Positions 9,617 through 20,053 are shown, numbered from the stretch's first letter. The stretch: DNA of 64,000 bases from Pegoplata infirma (GCA_963921195.1 CAWUER010000520.1:1-64000); one strand, 5' to 3'. A program made the numbers and translations. Notes: a model not told the origin generated them from the letters alone.

Positions 9617-10907
9617 GTCTATTCGATTACCCAAATTTCTTACTATTTTTTACTACAACTGGAAAGTTTGTTTACTTTTTGTATTGATAACACCGCTCTA
9701 CAAATCTGAGGGTTGTCGCTGCGTTTTGAATGAAACCGAAAAAAGTTTATAGGTTTTGGTTTCAAGATTCCAAAACGGTCACTCAAATTTTTCTATCACG
9801 TCACAATTTTGAGAAAATCGCGGTTAAAGTGTCAAAAAAGGCCCATTTTGGCCATTTTTGAGCGCCTATAAAATAAGATCCTGACATGCGAATGACTTGA
9901 TATCAAGCTCATTCGAAAGTGCTTAATTTTCTCTTTAATATAAAATTAAATCTTCTTGGAATTTAATTTTTTATAATGGTGAAAAGACCATTAGACACAA
10001 GTGCTTTAAATCTAATATTTACGTGTGTTTTTGTATGGAAATTTGTTAAAAAACACTGTGTAAATAAACTAAATATTTAAAAAATGGAAGGTTTTTTGCT
10101 AATGATTTTTTTACCATTTTAGAAAATTAAATTTCAAGAACATTTTATCTTGTCTTATAGAGAAAATCACATACTTTCGAATGAGCTTGATACCAAGTCA
10201 ATCGCATGTCAGGATCTTATATTATAAGCTTTCAAATAGGGTCCAAAATGGCCTTTTTCGGCATTTTAACCGCGGATAACTCAAAATCCTGACGTGATAG
10301 ACATATTTGGGTCGCAGATTTGGAATCAGCGCAACAAACACTACATAAATCACTTACCAGAATCCAATACGCATTTTCATGTTGAGCTGTGTAATTTCCA
10401 GCTGTAGTAAAATGAGTAAACAAATTTTAGTAAGGTAATCGAATAGACCTATTATGTAAGCTTTTTAAAACTAAAAAAAAAATTTTAAATTTTAAGAGTA
10501 AGACCCTTATCATCTAATTTTTTTGTGGTCACTTTTGGAACTCAAATACTTGTCCGACCAAAATGAAACTTTTTGTCATTAATAAGCTAATCAAGCTAAA
10601 TTATAATAAAAATAAAAATCGATTTTTTTTTTTTGATTGTGTGAATTTTTTTTTTTAACCCAAAGTTAGAGGCCCGGTAGCGACCCTAAACCTTAATGAA
10701 AAAATCTGAAAAAAATCACGTGTTATTTTTTTTACGGTGCTTTATATATATTACGGATGGCCCATTCAAAAATCCAAAAAAAAAGTGTCATATATGAACC
10801 AGCCTACTATACACCCATCCTTCGGTTAAGTTTTATGTTAAGTTGTTCCTAAATTTTCGGGTTTTCTGTACTAAATATGTAAAACTTAACGGAAATTATT
10901 CAATACA

Positions 10908-11092
10908 GGCGCCCCAGTAGGCTAGTTGGTAGCGTGCTAGCCTATGAGTCTGGGGGTCGTGGGTTCGATTCCCACCAGAGGCCTTGGTCTGATTCGCTAC
11001 AACGAGACGAAGGTCCTTGTTACCAGTTCTCGGTTAGGTAAAATTAGTATATGATTTGTAATTATATGGTAATTCTTAATAAAATAAAATAA
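10908..11092 (+). mobile_element. tRNA-derived SINE with 13-15 bp TSD
   Basis: A tRNA-like head holds an A box (TAGGCTAGTTGG, 10918-10929) and a perfect B box (GGTTCGATTCC, 10962-10972) within a complete T arm. A short tRNA-unrelated body follows and then an A-rich tail of AAAAT repeats. Flanks AAATTATTCAATACA at 10893-10907 and 11093-11107 form a target-site duplication, which marks retroposition by a LINE machinery. The acceptor stem does not pair fully, so it is not a tRNA gene. Pol III transcription from the internal boxes is the expected mode. Confidence 0.85.
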
Positions 11093-11105
11093 AATTATTC
11101 AATAC

Positions 11106-12801
11106 ACTCAAAAAAAAAAAAGTTTGTAAATTTACAAGTAAAAGGTCTTGTAATTCTATTTTACTAATATTTTTGTCTTTTTACAAAAATTTTTGTATAT
11201 TTAATAAAACGAAAACTACAGTTTGCTTTGTAATTTTACTATTATATGTTGGTAAATTTATTTTACAAATTTTTTAGGTAAATTTACAAAAAAGTGAATT
11301 ATTTTACAAATTAAAAAAATATTACAAGGTGTTTAGTTTTTTTACACAAGAAAACTGTAATTGTACAACATAATTTTACTTGATGTTATTTAGTCTTTTT
11401 ACCAAAAAAATGTTTTATTACAAACATTTTTTTTTTTTAAGATCGTTTACAAGGTTTTCAGTTTGAAATGTATGTATTGAAAAGTACAAAATTCCAATAT
11501 AATTTTACAAAGCCTATTTTATTACTAGAATTAATGTTGTTTTACAAAAAAAAAATAATTATTCAACAATAGGACACGCAAAAATTTTCTAAGTTCAGAT
11601 TTTTTTTTTTTTTTTTGGAGTAAAAAATTTAGTTAAAAATAATTTTTTATAAAAAAATTTTTACACCATTTTTTTGGTAATTTGCGTTAAGTAAAATACC
11701 ACAATTTTTATGTGTTTCTACTATATAATTGTTCTAGTATTTGTTTTGTATTTTTACCATTTTTTTGGTGATTTTACCATATTTTTTTGGTAATTTTTTT
11801 TTAAATTTGGTACCTAAAATGGTAATAGAAAGCTGCCAATTATGAAAAATCAAATTTTTCTTATTTTAACTGGTAGTTAAACATCCAATCTACAATATCC
11901 AAATTTTTTTTTCCGATTTTTTAAAAATACTTGTGAAAATAATTAAAAATTAAAAAAAAAAAATTGTTATTTTTTGACTAATTTTTCCTGAAAATATAAG
12001 AAATTTCTTGTGTAGCCTCCTTCGCAATTCTCATATGTTCTACTTAAGAAAAACGAAATGTCGAGAAAAAATAAAAAAGTGCAGTGTTATACATTAAAAA
12101 GTATGTTAAAAGTGCTCAAGTGAAAATATATTTTCAGGTTGTTGAAGTGCTACTCCAGCTGCCGAAGAAGGAAAAATAAGATGCACCAATGGAAGAAACC
12201 ATTAAATTTACAAAACCAATATGTAAATAAACCAATTTTTTTGTAAATTTACAAAACAAATATGAAAATTTAAAAAAACAAAATTGTATACTTACGAAAA
12301 ACGTTGTAATTTTACAACAATGAAATAGAAAATCAAAAACAATATTGTAAATTTACAAATTTTATGGTTAAACTACTGTTTTTACGGCAAAAAAATTAGG
12401 AAAAATGGTACATATACAATAAAAATTGTAAAGTTACCACTTTTTATTGTAAATATACAAGTTTTTTGCATAAAAAACAGTAGTTTAACCAAATAATTTG
12501 TTAATCTACAATTTATTTTTTTCATTTTCTATTTTTCCTTGTAAAATAACAACCTTTTTCTGTAAGTTTACAGTTTTGTTTTGTAAATTTACCAAATTTT
12601 TTGCAAATTTACAAAAAAAATGTTCACCTCGAAGATGATATTTTACAAAAAAAATTGTAAATTTACATTATTTTTTGTTAAATCAATTTACAAATTATCC
12701 CCGTAACTTTACGGGGATTCTTGCTAGTACATATTTTACAAAACCTGCCCCGTAAAATCACGGGGATTTTATGTCATTTTACAAACTTTTTTTTTTGAGT
12801 G
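11106..12801. mobile_element. TA-inserting MITE, CACTCAAAAA ends, with decayed captured segment
   Basis: Starts CACTCAAAAAAAAAAAAG and ends with TTTTTTTTTTGAGTG, flanked by TA (11104-11105 and 12802-12803). The interior is rich in TTTACAAAATT-type motifs in both orientations around a distinct 12000-12210 core that aligns with the core of the element at 33590-34927. TA duplication and short inverted repeats fit a Tc1/mariner-like non-autonomous element, but no transposase is present to prove the superfamily. Confidence 0.7.
12139..12212 (+). pseudogene. Decayed histone H1-like segment in MITE
   Basis: GTTGTTGAAGTGCTACTCC, then AGCTGCCGAAGAAGGAAAA and AGAAACCATT line up with the histone H1-like segment at 34422-34520, with several small deletions. 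The upstream 12000-12130 sequence also aligns (TTCTTGTGTAG, CGCAATTCTCAT, GTTCTACTTAAG). On its own it would not be recognisable; the call depends on the better preserved sibling. Confidence 0.45.
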
Positions 12802-12803
12802 TA

Positions 12804-13545
12804 GTATCAATATATTCGGTAAGGCCAAATTGCAAACACTTGGGCATAAGATTGTTTCAATTCTTGAATTGACACCAGAAATTGGCTGGAATATGTATGT
12901 TCAAAATTAAGTCGACTTACTGAAAAGGTTTGCTTAATGACAATTCAAAAGGTAAATGCTGTAACACATATTTTAGAGGCGTGAATAAGTTTTCTAATCT
13001 ACTTATCAGCTCAAAATACAATGTGGTTATTTGCAACCCCTTGTAATTGACTTAAATACTTTGTAAGTTTTTAGTTTTGTATTTAGTTAAATAAAATAAT
13101 GATATTTGCTACTTAAATTTTCACCCTTGCAACATTTACTGTATAATACGAGTACTAAATCACAATTTACCACAAGAATGTTTATCATTATATGACACAT
13201 ATTTTTTTTGTTGCCATAAAATATTTAAATTACTTAAGGTTTTTATGTATGTATATTGCCATGAAAAAAAAAAGCACAGAAACAAAACAAATAAATAAAT
13301 ATTTAACACTTATGTACATGAATTTCTAGATACATATTGTATTTGTATACTATGTACAACGTACATACATTTTCCATATCTGCAAGTCGTAATTTTTAAA
13401 ATAACCCCATATGCGGTAAAGTAATTTGTTAAGTAGAGTTTAAATAATTGCTCGTATTTATAATTTACACATTTTTTTGTTAAATTTATTGCAATGTTGT
13501 TTGAAAATGAACGAAAAATAGTAAAATTAACGTTTTGTACGTATA
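12804..13545. other. Unassigned AT-rich sequence
   Basis: No reading frame, terminal repeat or match to other repeats in the window is evident. Confidence 0.4.
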
Positions 13546-14398
13546 CACAGAGAGAAATTGTTACAGCAACTAATGGAATTTTATTACAGAACTAGTAAAA
13601 ATAAAAAATTCGGCCTTGTCGAATGTTTTTGTACCCTCCCTTTGATTTTTCTTTGGGTGATTTTGCCTAAAGCTGCCATCCACACTGTAAAAATATTATT
13701 TGAAAAAAAAAAAAAATAAAAAATTGGGGAAAAAAATTTCCGCGGAAAAAATTTTTGGTGAAAAAAAAAATTTGCTAAAATATTTTATTTATATCGTCTG
13801 TTTAAATACTTGTTGAACTACCATTTGGCATCGAATTCTGCACATATATGTGGACCAGCAGCCGAATAAAAGCATTTTGCATTATTAGGTTATGTAGAAT
13901 GTGCCAAAATTTTCAATGTGTCCTTAAATTTCGTTCATAACTTTTGAACCGCTGCCCCAATTTCGCTCAAATGTAACACCCAACTACTCAGGAGAACAAC
14001 AAGTAAATGAGTGAAGTTTCAGACATATCTTTGTAATATTTTGGCCGGCGATCACCATTTCAACAGACAGACGGAAGACCATCGCTAGAATGTCTTTAAA
14101 TCGATCACTGACCAGTAATATATAATTTTTATCGGATCCCAGACCGATATTTATATTTAGGTTACAATAACCTAATTGTAAGTGGATGGAATAGTAAACT
14201 GACTACTTTGCTGTCTTAATAATCTGAAAACGTTTGTGTCCAATTTATTGTGTTAGAAAAGTGCCAAAATCGACTCATATTTCTGGATATCTAAATTCAG
14301 CATCTTATATTATCAGTTTAAGAGCTGATCTTTTTACATATGTATTCGAAATTTTCAGAATTCACAAATCAGTTACCTCAGTTTCGTTTCTCTCTGTG
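13546..14398. mobile_element. Candidate MITE, CACAGAGAGAAA ends, carrying a mini-me
   Basis: CACAGAGAGAAA at the left end has its perfect complement TTTCTCTCTGTG at the right end. The left flank is TA; the right flank is CA, so the duplication is imperfect. The interior contains a mini-me copy (13605-14160). No coding sequence. Confidence 0.5.
13605..14160. mobile_element. mini-me-like element
   Basis: Begins with the terminal hairpin ATTCGGCCTTGTCGAAT followed by TACCCTCC and contains ACTTTTGAACCGCTG..CC..TTTCGCTCAAATG, CAACAGACAGACGGAAGACC and the core GATCCCAGACCGATATTTA. It aligns along its length with the copy at 57963-59127, which shares the same GAACCGCTG-containing subtype. The far end (GGGTATAAAA) is missing. 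Confidence 0.7.
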
Positions 14399-14870
14399 CA
14401 CATTTTGTATCTGTTGGCATGTAGGTATTCCAACCATACTTGGTGCAGTTGTATTTCCACATTTTGATACATTGTAGTGTTAAACACCAAAAAAAAGAGG
14501 GTTGATTGTCTCTGTCGTCATGTATGGTAAAATCGTACTACTAGTATGTTTTACTTTAGTATTTATGTTCAATTTTTTTTAACGTTTTAGTCTTGTTTAA
14601 ATTTATGACTTAAATAAAAGTGTGAATGGTTTTTATGTCATGTATGCTAACAGAAGTAGTTGTTGAACCCTAAGATAAAAAGCTATTCGGAAACGATTTT
14701 TTAATGCATCAGGCAAAAAATATAAATGATGACTACTACAATCAAATCAGACAGCTGAAAAGTCTGCTGATTTTATTTAAAAAATCTTTTGATTTTTACA
14801 GATATAACTGATGGTTTTAATTGGACAATTTGCACATTCATGCTCAATTTAGTATTGAATTTTAGCTAAG
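14399..14870. other. Unassigned sequence
   Basis: No feature recognised, apart from AAAAGTCTGCTGATTTTATTT near 14759, which resembles the hairpin at 24365-24440. Confidence 0.35.
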
Positions 14871-15200
14871 CATTTAAATCAACACGTTTTTTGGAATAAT
14901 TGGTCAGATTCCATTGCCAAGACTATTCAGCAAGTATAAAAACCCTTTACTTGCTACTTGTAATATAGGGTTTTTGTATTTGCTAAATACTCTTGACATT
15001 GGAATCTGACAAATTCCAGAACACGTGTCAATAAAGTCTTAAAAAAATTACTAACATAAATAAATTTAAAAGTAAAAAAAAAAAATTAAAAATAATTCTA
15101 TGATAATATCATTGTTTAAGTTAGAAAAATGAAAAGGTAGAATAAACCTACTCAAAAGATAATATTTAAAAGGTCGAATAAAACAATTTTATTTTTTAAT
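14871..15200. repeat. Dispersed repeat with inverted CACGT..CAATTGGTC arms
   Basis: GGTCAGATTCCATTGCCAAGAC near 14905 mirrors the CTTGACATTGGAATCTGAC segment near 14992; the latter continues with ACACGTGTCAATAAAGTCTT. The 14975-15170 stretch is repeated at 57090-57310, and its end (CCTACTCAAAAGATAATATT, AAAGGTCGAATAAAAC) again at 18125-18245. Non-coding; class unknown. Confidence 0.55.
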
Positions 15201-15381
15201 AAAAATTAATCAGAATTTTTGATTAATCTGAACTTCTTCCGAAAGAAAGCAAAAAGATTTATATGCAGTATTTTTTTAACCCTGCTGTTAGGTTAGAAAA
15301 AACTTACGGATGTTAGGTTAGTGGACCATTTGGTCCATACTTAATATTCAAACAAAATAACAATTTAATATTATATTTGTA

Positions 15382-16196
15382 CACTTAAAAAATTATGTCA
15401 CTAACTGTTTGTAGTTTATTTAAAAAGTTTTCCGTTTAGTCGTTTTTAAAAGCAAAAACATTTGTTTGATGTTCAGTTTTTATTAATGACTTCTTCTGTC
15501 CTTTGTTTCAAAAATAACACACTAAAAAATAAAGACTTTCATTAACATTTAATCTTTAAAGTCATTTATTTTTGTTCTGTAAGTAAAAACTACTGATTAT
15601 TCTTTAAATTTTTAATGATTTGTGTAAGTAATTTTTTTTTTAAATTGTTGGTATTTTTTAATGAAATATCATTAGTTTTTACCAACACAAGTCAGTAAAT
15701 TTTTTGTAGTAAACAAAAATCAAAAAAATATTTATAGAAATATAAAAACATGTTTGTATCAAGTGACTTTGGCACGATGGGTAGAGTGTCTGGCCAGAAT
15801 GTAGTTGGTTGCGGGATCGATTCCCCAAAATTTTATTAAAAATTTTTAAAAAAATATTTCAATAGAAAATTGTATAAAATAACCTACGAAATCATTAATT
15901 TTTAATGTTTTCGTAGGTTATTTTTTTGGAATTTGTTGGTAAAAATAACAGAACTATCATTAATTTTTAATGTTTTCGTAGGTTATTTTTTTCGAATATG
16001 TTAGTAAAAAAGAGTGAAAAAACCGTAATTTTTTAATGTTTAATGTTATTTATTTTAGAAAATTTTCTCAACAGTAAAAAATAACTGTTGCTGTTTGTTA
16101 AAATAAATGAATAATTACTGGGATGGTTTTCAATTGTTTATTCACTTGTTTTAAGTGTGTTTTTCTTTTGTTTTTGCCTACAAAATATTTTGAGTG
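15382..16196. mobile_element. TA-inserting MITE (CACTyAAAA ends) inside piggyBac
   Basis: It runs from CACTTAAAAAATTATGTCAC to AAAATATTTTGAGTG and is flanked by TA. Comparison with piggyBac copy 1, which has an uninterrupted TATATTTTTATATATTTTGG here, confirms the insertion site. It contains a ~70-bp tandem duplication (AATTTTTAATGTTTTCGTAGGTTATTTTTTT twice, written here only by its parts: TTTCGTAGGTTATTTTTTT near 15910 and 15973) and a tRNA-like stretch. A copy in opposite orientation is at 31674-32473, a shorter relative at 25626-26022. Confidence 0.8.
15766..15826 (+). other. tRNA-like (A/B box) stretch inside MITE
   Basis: GGCACGATGGGTAGAGTGTC resembles a tRNA 5' half with A box, and GCGGGATCGATTCCCC contains a B-box-like GGATCGATTCC within a T-arm-like hairpin. 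No acceptor stem pairs, so this is not a tRNA gene. It is present at the equivalent place, inverted, in the sibling MITE (about 32037-32097), which shows it is a fixed part of the element: a SINE head or tRNA pseudogene acquired before amplification. Confidence 0.55.
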
Positions 16197-16251
16197 TATG
16201 TATTTTGGATCATTTCTACCTAAAAACTATTATTTAAAGCTTAATCAACGT

Positions 16252-16773
16252 TAGAGATGGGTGCGTGAGTGAATTTTGGCTCACGCTCACGCAAGAAATA
16301 TTATAATCGCTCATGAATCACTCACTCGATTTTTTTCTTTACTCACGCTCACTTACTTCTCACGTCAGTTAAACTAAAATAAGTTACGCTCATGAGTGAC
16401 TCACGTGATTCATAATTACGCTCACCCCTATTCACGCAATATTCACTTACAAATACAAAATTTTAAGGAAATTTAAAAAAAATGTTTTTCATATACATAT
16501 TAGCAATTAATTTGATTTTTAACTGATTGCAAAACGAAAAAAAATAAAACTATAAATAAAACTGAAAGCAATACAAAAGAATTATATTTAATCACGCAAG
16601 AAAAATGGCACTCACGCAAAAATTGGGCTAGCTTTCTAATCACTCACACAAAAAAGTTTTGGAATCACACTCACTCATGCATGATTCTTGTAATTTACTA
16701 GACTTTCGCTCGATCATGAGTCACGCGTGATTCACGTGAACCACGCAAATCACGTGACCAGCACCTTCCTCTA
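16252..16773. mobile_element. hAT-type MITE (TAGAGATGGG) in piggyBac copy 2
   Basis: Same insertion as 2046-2567 in copy 1, at the same site in the piggyBac sequence (left TCAACGT, right CTCAACAC). The right terminus has decayed to GCACCTTCCTCTA. Interior has the same CTCACGC/GTGAGT-rich array. Its presence in both piggyBac copies shows the two were amplified together. Confidence 0.75.
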
Positions 16774-16879
16774 CTCAACACAGCTAATGTAAAAATTTGT
16801 TGAGGGATTCCCTTTTTTTGTTCATTTTCTTTATTTTAGAGATTGTTTTGTATTACAATTCAACGAATGGTATGTTAGT

Positions 16880-17042
16880 TTTATGTTCTCCTATAATTTC
16901 TAATAATTCATCTCATTTAGGTGGCGTGGATATTGCTGATCAAATGGTTGGTTCCTACAGCACAAAACCCACAACAAATCGATGGCCTAACGTTGTATTT
17001 TCAAACATATCCCATCAAAACCTTAAAATGGTAACGGTTATG
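16880..17042 (+). pseudogene. piggyBac transposase fragment, copy 2
   Basis: The frame reads HLGGVDIADQMVGSYSTKP then NRWPNVVF, matching the remnant at 2690-2822 with a few substitutions. It is preceded by ATTTCTAATAATTCATCTCA. The same catalytic-Asp block is all that remains; no activity is possible. Confidence 0.8.
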
Positions 17043-17362
17043 TAATGCATTACGATGCAACGCATAGCCAAAAAAATGAAAAAATGTGCATTAATTTTCG
17101 CCTAACGCTTACCATAGGCATTAACTTTATTTATTTTTCATGCATTATGTAAAACTCATGCATTACTTTGAGTGACATCCCAAACAAAAAGCATCAATCC
17201 AGTATAGGTGATTGTAAGGTTGCCTAATTCTATACTGGATTAATGATTTTTGTTTACATAATGCGTGAAAAATACAAAAAAATAATGCCAATGGTAAGCG
17301 ATTTGGAAAAAATGCACATTTTTGATTTTTTTTGCTATGCTTTACATGGTAATGCATTACAT

Positions 17363-18091
17363 CCCAGCAAAACTTAGATTACCAAATAAGGTATAAAATA
17401 AGGTATAGGACCTCTAATTTTATACATTGCAGCATTGATGATTTTAACTGGCGATGAGACTCAAAGTAATGCATCCACATTATCACAAAGAATACCAGTA
17501 AGTTATAAAATAAGTCATAAATTTAGAACGAAGAATACGAGTAAGGTGTAAAATATATGATATTTTATAGGTTACAAGAAATGAAATAATATAGCATACG
17601 AGAAGATAATATATAAGTTGTTACGAGTAGTGAAAAAGTAATTTTGTATTAAATTTACTCAAGTGATTGTAAGTGAGTGTACATAAGTAGATAAAATATG
17701 CTCGTGTGTGTGAGTGTATGTCATTAGAAAATTCCTGACGTGAGCCCATCTCTAGTTTAAACATATGCATTTTTTTATAAAATATTTATTTTTTATGTTA
17801 TTGTAATGCATTATGCATCTAATTAAAAATAATGCATTATTTCAAACTTTGAAATAATACATTATGTAACCAAATATAAGTCATTCATGATTTAATGTTT
17901 TGAAATAATAAATATGAAATACATTTTTTCCAATAAGCAAATTATTAGTAATGCATTATTTTTCACTTTAAAATAATACGTTGTGGAACAAATGTATGGT
18001 AAGACATCCAAAAATAATGCTACAAATAAGGTATATACATAACCTGGTAATGTGTTATATAATCACTACCCATTACCAAAGTTTTGCTGGG
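17363..18091. mobile_element. Element family E, copy 1 (CCCAGCAAAACTT ends)
   Basis: Begins CCCAGCAAAACTTAGATTACC and ends with AAAGTTTTGCTGGG, with inverted termini of 13 or more bp. It is nearly identical to copies at 54805-55535 and 60905-61637 (729-733 bp each). The interior holds TAATGCATTA motifs and a stretch ending GTGAGCCCATCTCTAG that is the terminus of the TAGAGATGGG hAT-MITE. In the other copies the host sequence shows a 2-bp duplication. Here the flanks (AT / AA) do not match and the left is piggyBac while the right is foldback-2 sequence, so the junction is rearranged. Confidence 0.8.
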
Positions 18092-18270
18092 AAATCACTA
18101 ACCAGAATCCAATACGAATTTTCTTGTTGAGCTGTGTTATTCTATGAGAATATCATAATTTAAGTTAGAAAAGGAAATAATGACCCTAAGGTAAAACAAA
18201 CCTACTTAAAAGATAATATTAAAAAGGTCGAATAAAACAATTTTTATATTTTAATAAAAATCGGTTAACC
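18092..18270. repeat. Fragments of dispersed repeats
   Basis: 18093-18148 matches the foldback segment at 10350-10400 (CAGAATCCAATACG, GTTGAGCTGTG). 18125-18245 matches the repeat at 14871-15200 (TAAGTTAGAAAA, CCTACT.AAAAGATAATATT). No coding sequence. Confidence 0.5.
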
Positions 18271-18379
18271 GATTAATTTTGGTCGATTAACTGTTCGAAT
18301 AATTTAAAATTGCCTATTTTCAAATAACAAATAAATCGGTTAATTTGAGTCGATTAACCGATTAATCGAAATACATTTT

Positions 18380-18700
18380 TTTATACTTTTACTTATTTTT
18401 TGTTTATTATTTTGTCAGTTTTAATTCAAATCCAGTCCTTTTAAAAAAACATTCATTCCTTAAGGAAATTACCAAACTTTGTGGGCTTATGGCATTGTAG
18501 AATAACAATAGCAATGTGTAAAAGCGTCGTCAAAGAAGTATTTCATGGATATTTATGTTAAATAAAATTGTTCTGGAAATTTTGGGCAAATTTTTAATAC
18601 TACTACATTGCCACCAATATAACTTTGCCTAATAGTTTTTTATGCGCTAAATTCAAATTTGGCTTTAGAATTGATCCATTACATTAAGTACTTAATATAT
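18380..18700. other. Unassigned sequence
   Basis: No frame or repeat recognised. Confidence 0.35.
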
Positions 18701-19060
18701 CGGGTTTTCGATGTACCATACTGCCAAAAATTAATATTTTTGCTGTGTCCGGAAACCAAAAGAAAATGCCTGCGAATTTTGTACTTTTGCCCAAAACATT
18801 AAATCATGATAATGTTTTGCGGAAGATTTGGGTGTACTTGCCAAAGCAAAGTTTTTTTAGAAAAAATAATGTTATATTACTTTGCTATTCCATGCAAAAC
18901 GAATTGAAATATCAGTCGAGGACCCCATTAAAAAACCAAAAGAGCTGTACATTTCGTGAGTGCAAAAATAAGTAAAAAAAAATGTTTTTACATTTTGGAG
19001 GTCATTAAAGATTCGACACCAAAGAATATAGCACTCTCACTTGTTTTATGTACATTTGAT
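18700..19060. mobile_element. Mini-me-type fragment, terminal part
   Basis: Ends with ATTTTGGAGGTCATTAAAGATTCG..CACCAAAG then CACTCTCACTTGTTTTATG, the degraded terminal hairpin plus ACTTGTTTT ending of the mini-me group. The 18760-18930 part (AACATTAAATCATGATAATG, TTTGGGTGTACTTGCCAAAG) is repeated inverted at 51270-51400. Confidence 0.5.
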
Positions 19061-19191
19061 AAAAAATGGAAAATTTTTATGCGAAAAGCTTAGACTTGGT
19101 GTAAAAGCAGTTTTGTTAAAAAAAAATGATTTTTGTTCACGAAAAACAAAATTACGTTAAAAAAATATTTTTTAAATATTTAAAAAAAAAA

Positions 19192-19460
19192 TATTTACTT
19201 GTATAGTGTCATAACTCAAAATATGTCGCTATTGGGTAAACAATATAGAATTATTTGTTATATCCTGCTTTATATTGTGTCAAAACTTCGTATTAATGTC
19301 TTTTTAACTCACCTTTTGAGAAGAGAATACGCCATTATAACATTTTCTACTCACGGGTCTTTTGCAACGTTAACCAAGTTTCAATAGTAAACTTTAAACA
19401 GGTTTTCTGTAAAGTCAAACACTTTGAGTTATGACACTATACAAGTAAATGAGCGATATA
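19192..19460. mobile_element. Foldback MITE, ATATCGCTCATTT family, copy 2
   Basis: ATTTACTTGTATAGTGTCATAACTCAAAATA at the left (described by its ends ATTTACTTG..CAAAATA) and TTTGAGTTATGACACTATAC followed by AAGTAAATGAGCGATAT at the right match the ends of 852-1125. The left outermost bases (ATATCGCTC) are lost. Interior differs from copy 1. Confidence 0.65.
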
Positions 19461-20050
19461 ATGAACCCAAAATTTTTGGTGAAAAAAATTTTGATGAAAA
19501 AACGTTTTTGATGAATTTTTTTGATGAAAAGAAAAATTTTTTGATGTAAAAAAAAATTGATGAAAAAAATATATGAAACAAAAATTTTTTGGTGAGAAAA
19601 AAAATGATAATAAAAAAATTGATAATAAAAAATTTGTTTAGAAAAAATTGTGGAAAAAAAATTGGATAAAAAAAATATTATAAAAAAAATTTTGATGAAA
19701 ATAAAAATTTTATAAAAAAACAATTAATGAAAAAAATTTATAAAAAAAAAATTTGATGAAAAACAAAAAAATTGATGAAAAAAAAATTTGATGACAAAAA
19801 AAAAATTTGATGAAAAAAAAAATTGATGAAAAAAAATTTGATAAAAAAAAAATTTATGAAAAAAAGAAGTTTGATAAAAAAATTTTTTTTTTTTTGTTGA
19901 AAAATAATTATGTTACTTTTTATTCACCAGCTGGTGAAAAACGGTTTTATCTACCACGAGGTGAATTACTATCCAAGTTACAAACCCAAGTTATTAAAAT
20001 TTTTGGTTTTAAGAAAAGGAAAATAATAATTCTTGTTTTCTTTTTCGTTT
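19461..20050. repeat. TTTGATGAAAAAAA-type low-complexity repeat with conserved flank
   Basis: Tandem-like TTTTGATGAAAAAA/TTGATAAAAAAA units give long Lys/Phe-rich but meaningless frames. The 19905-20050 flank (TTATTCACCAGCTGGTGAA, GTTACAAACCCAAGTTATTA) recurs inverted at 40225-40360, again beside the same units, and the units also occur at 50870-51010. It is a dispersed element rather than a simple microsatellite. Confidence 0.6.
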
Positions 20051-20053
20051 AGG

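Larger units (their letters stand above)
7690..10510. repeat. Second large foldback element
   Basis: AGGTCTATTC-GATTACC on the left (7848-7857 continuing at 9617-9631) mirrors GGTAATCGAATAGACCT at 10434-10450. Further matching arm pieces are ATCACGTCA near 9793 with TGACGTGAT near 10290, GGCCCATTTTGGCC near 9840 with a GGTCCAAAATGGCC segment near 10240, and AAGATCCTGACATGCGA near 9885 with TCGCATGTCAGGATCTT near 10202. The hAT at 7858-9616 is inserted in the left arm. No coding capacity is seen. Confidence 0.7.
15280..17362. mobile_element. piggyBac element copy 2, right end lost
   Basis: TTAA (15276-15279) is followed by the same CCCTGCTGTTAGGTTA terminus and about 100 bp nearly identical to copy 1. 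The element continues after a MITE (15382-16196) with the same internal hAT-MITE, transposase remnant and foldback as copy 1. It stops at the GTAATGCATTACAT of the foldback, where element E begins at 17363; the sequence after E does not continue piggyBac. The right terminus is therefore missing through deletion or rearrangement. Confidence 0.8.

Noticed and set aside
10908..10986. Apparent tRNA gene with perfect B box
   Set aside because: Acceptor stem does not pair, a non-tRNA body and AAAAT tail follow, and direct repeats flank the unit: it is a SINE.
14234..14467. 77-codon frame
   Set aside because: No recognisable domain, overlaps a MITE end (14398), and composition is that of random AT-rich sequence.
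19807..20052. Lys-rich 81-codon frame
   Set aside because: Translation of tandem TTTGATGAAAAAA units; low complexity.
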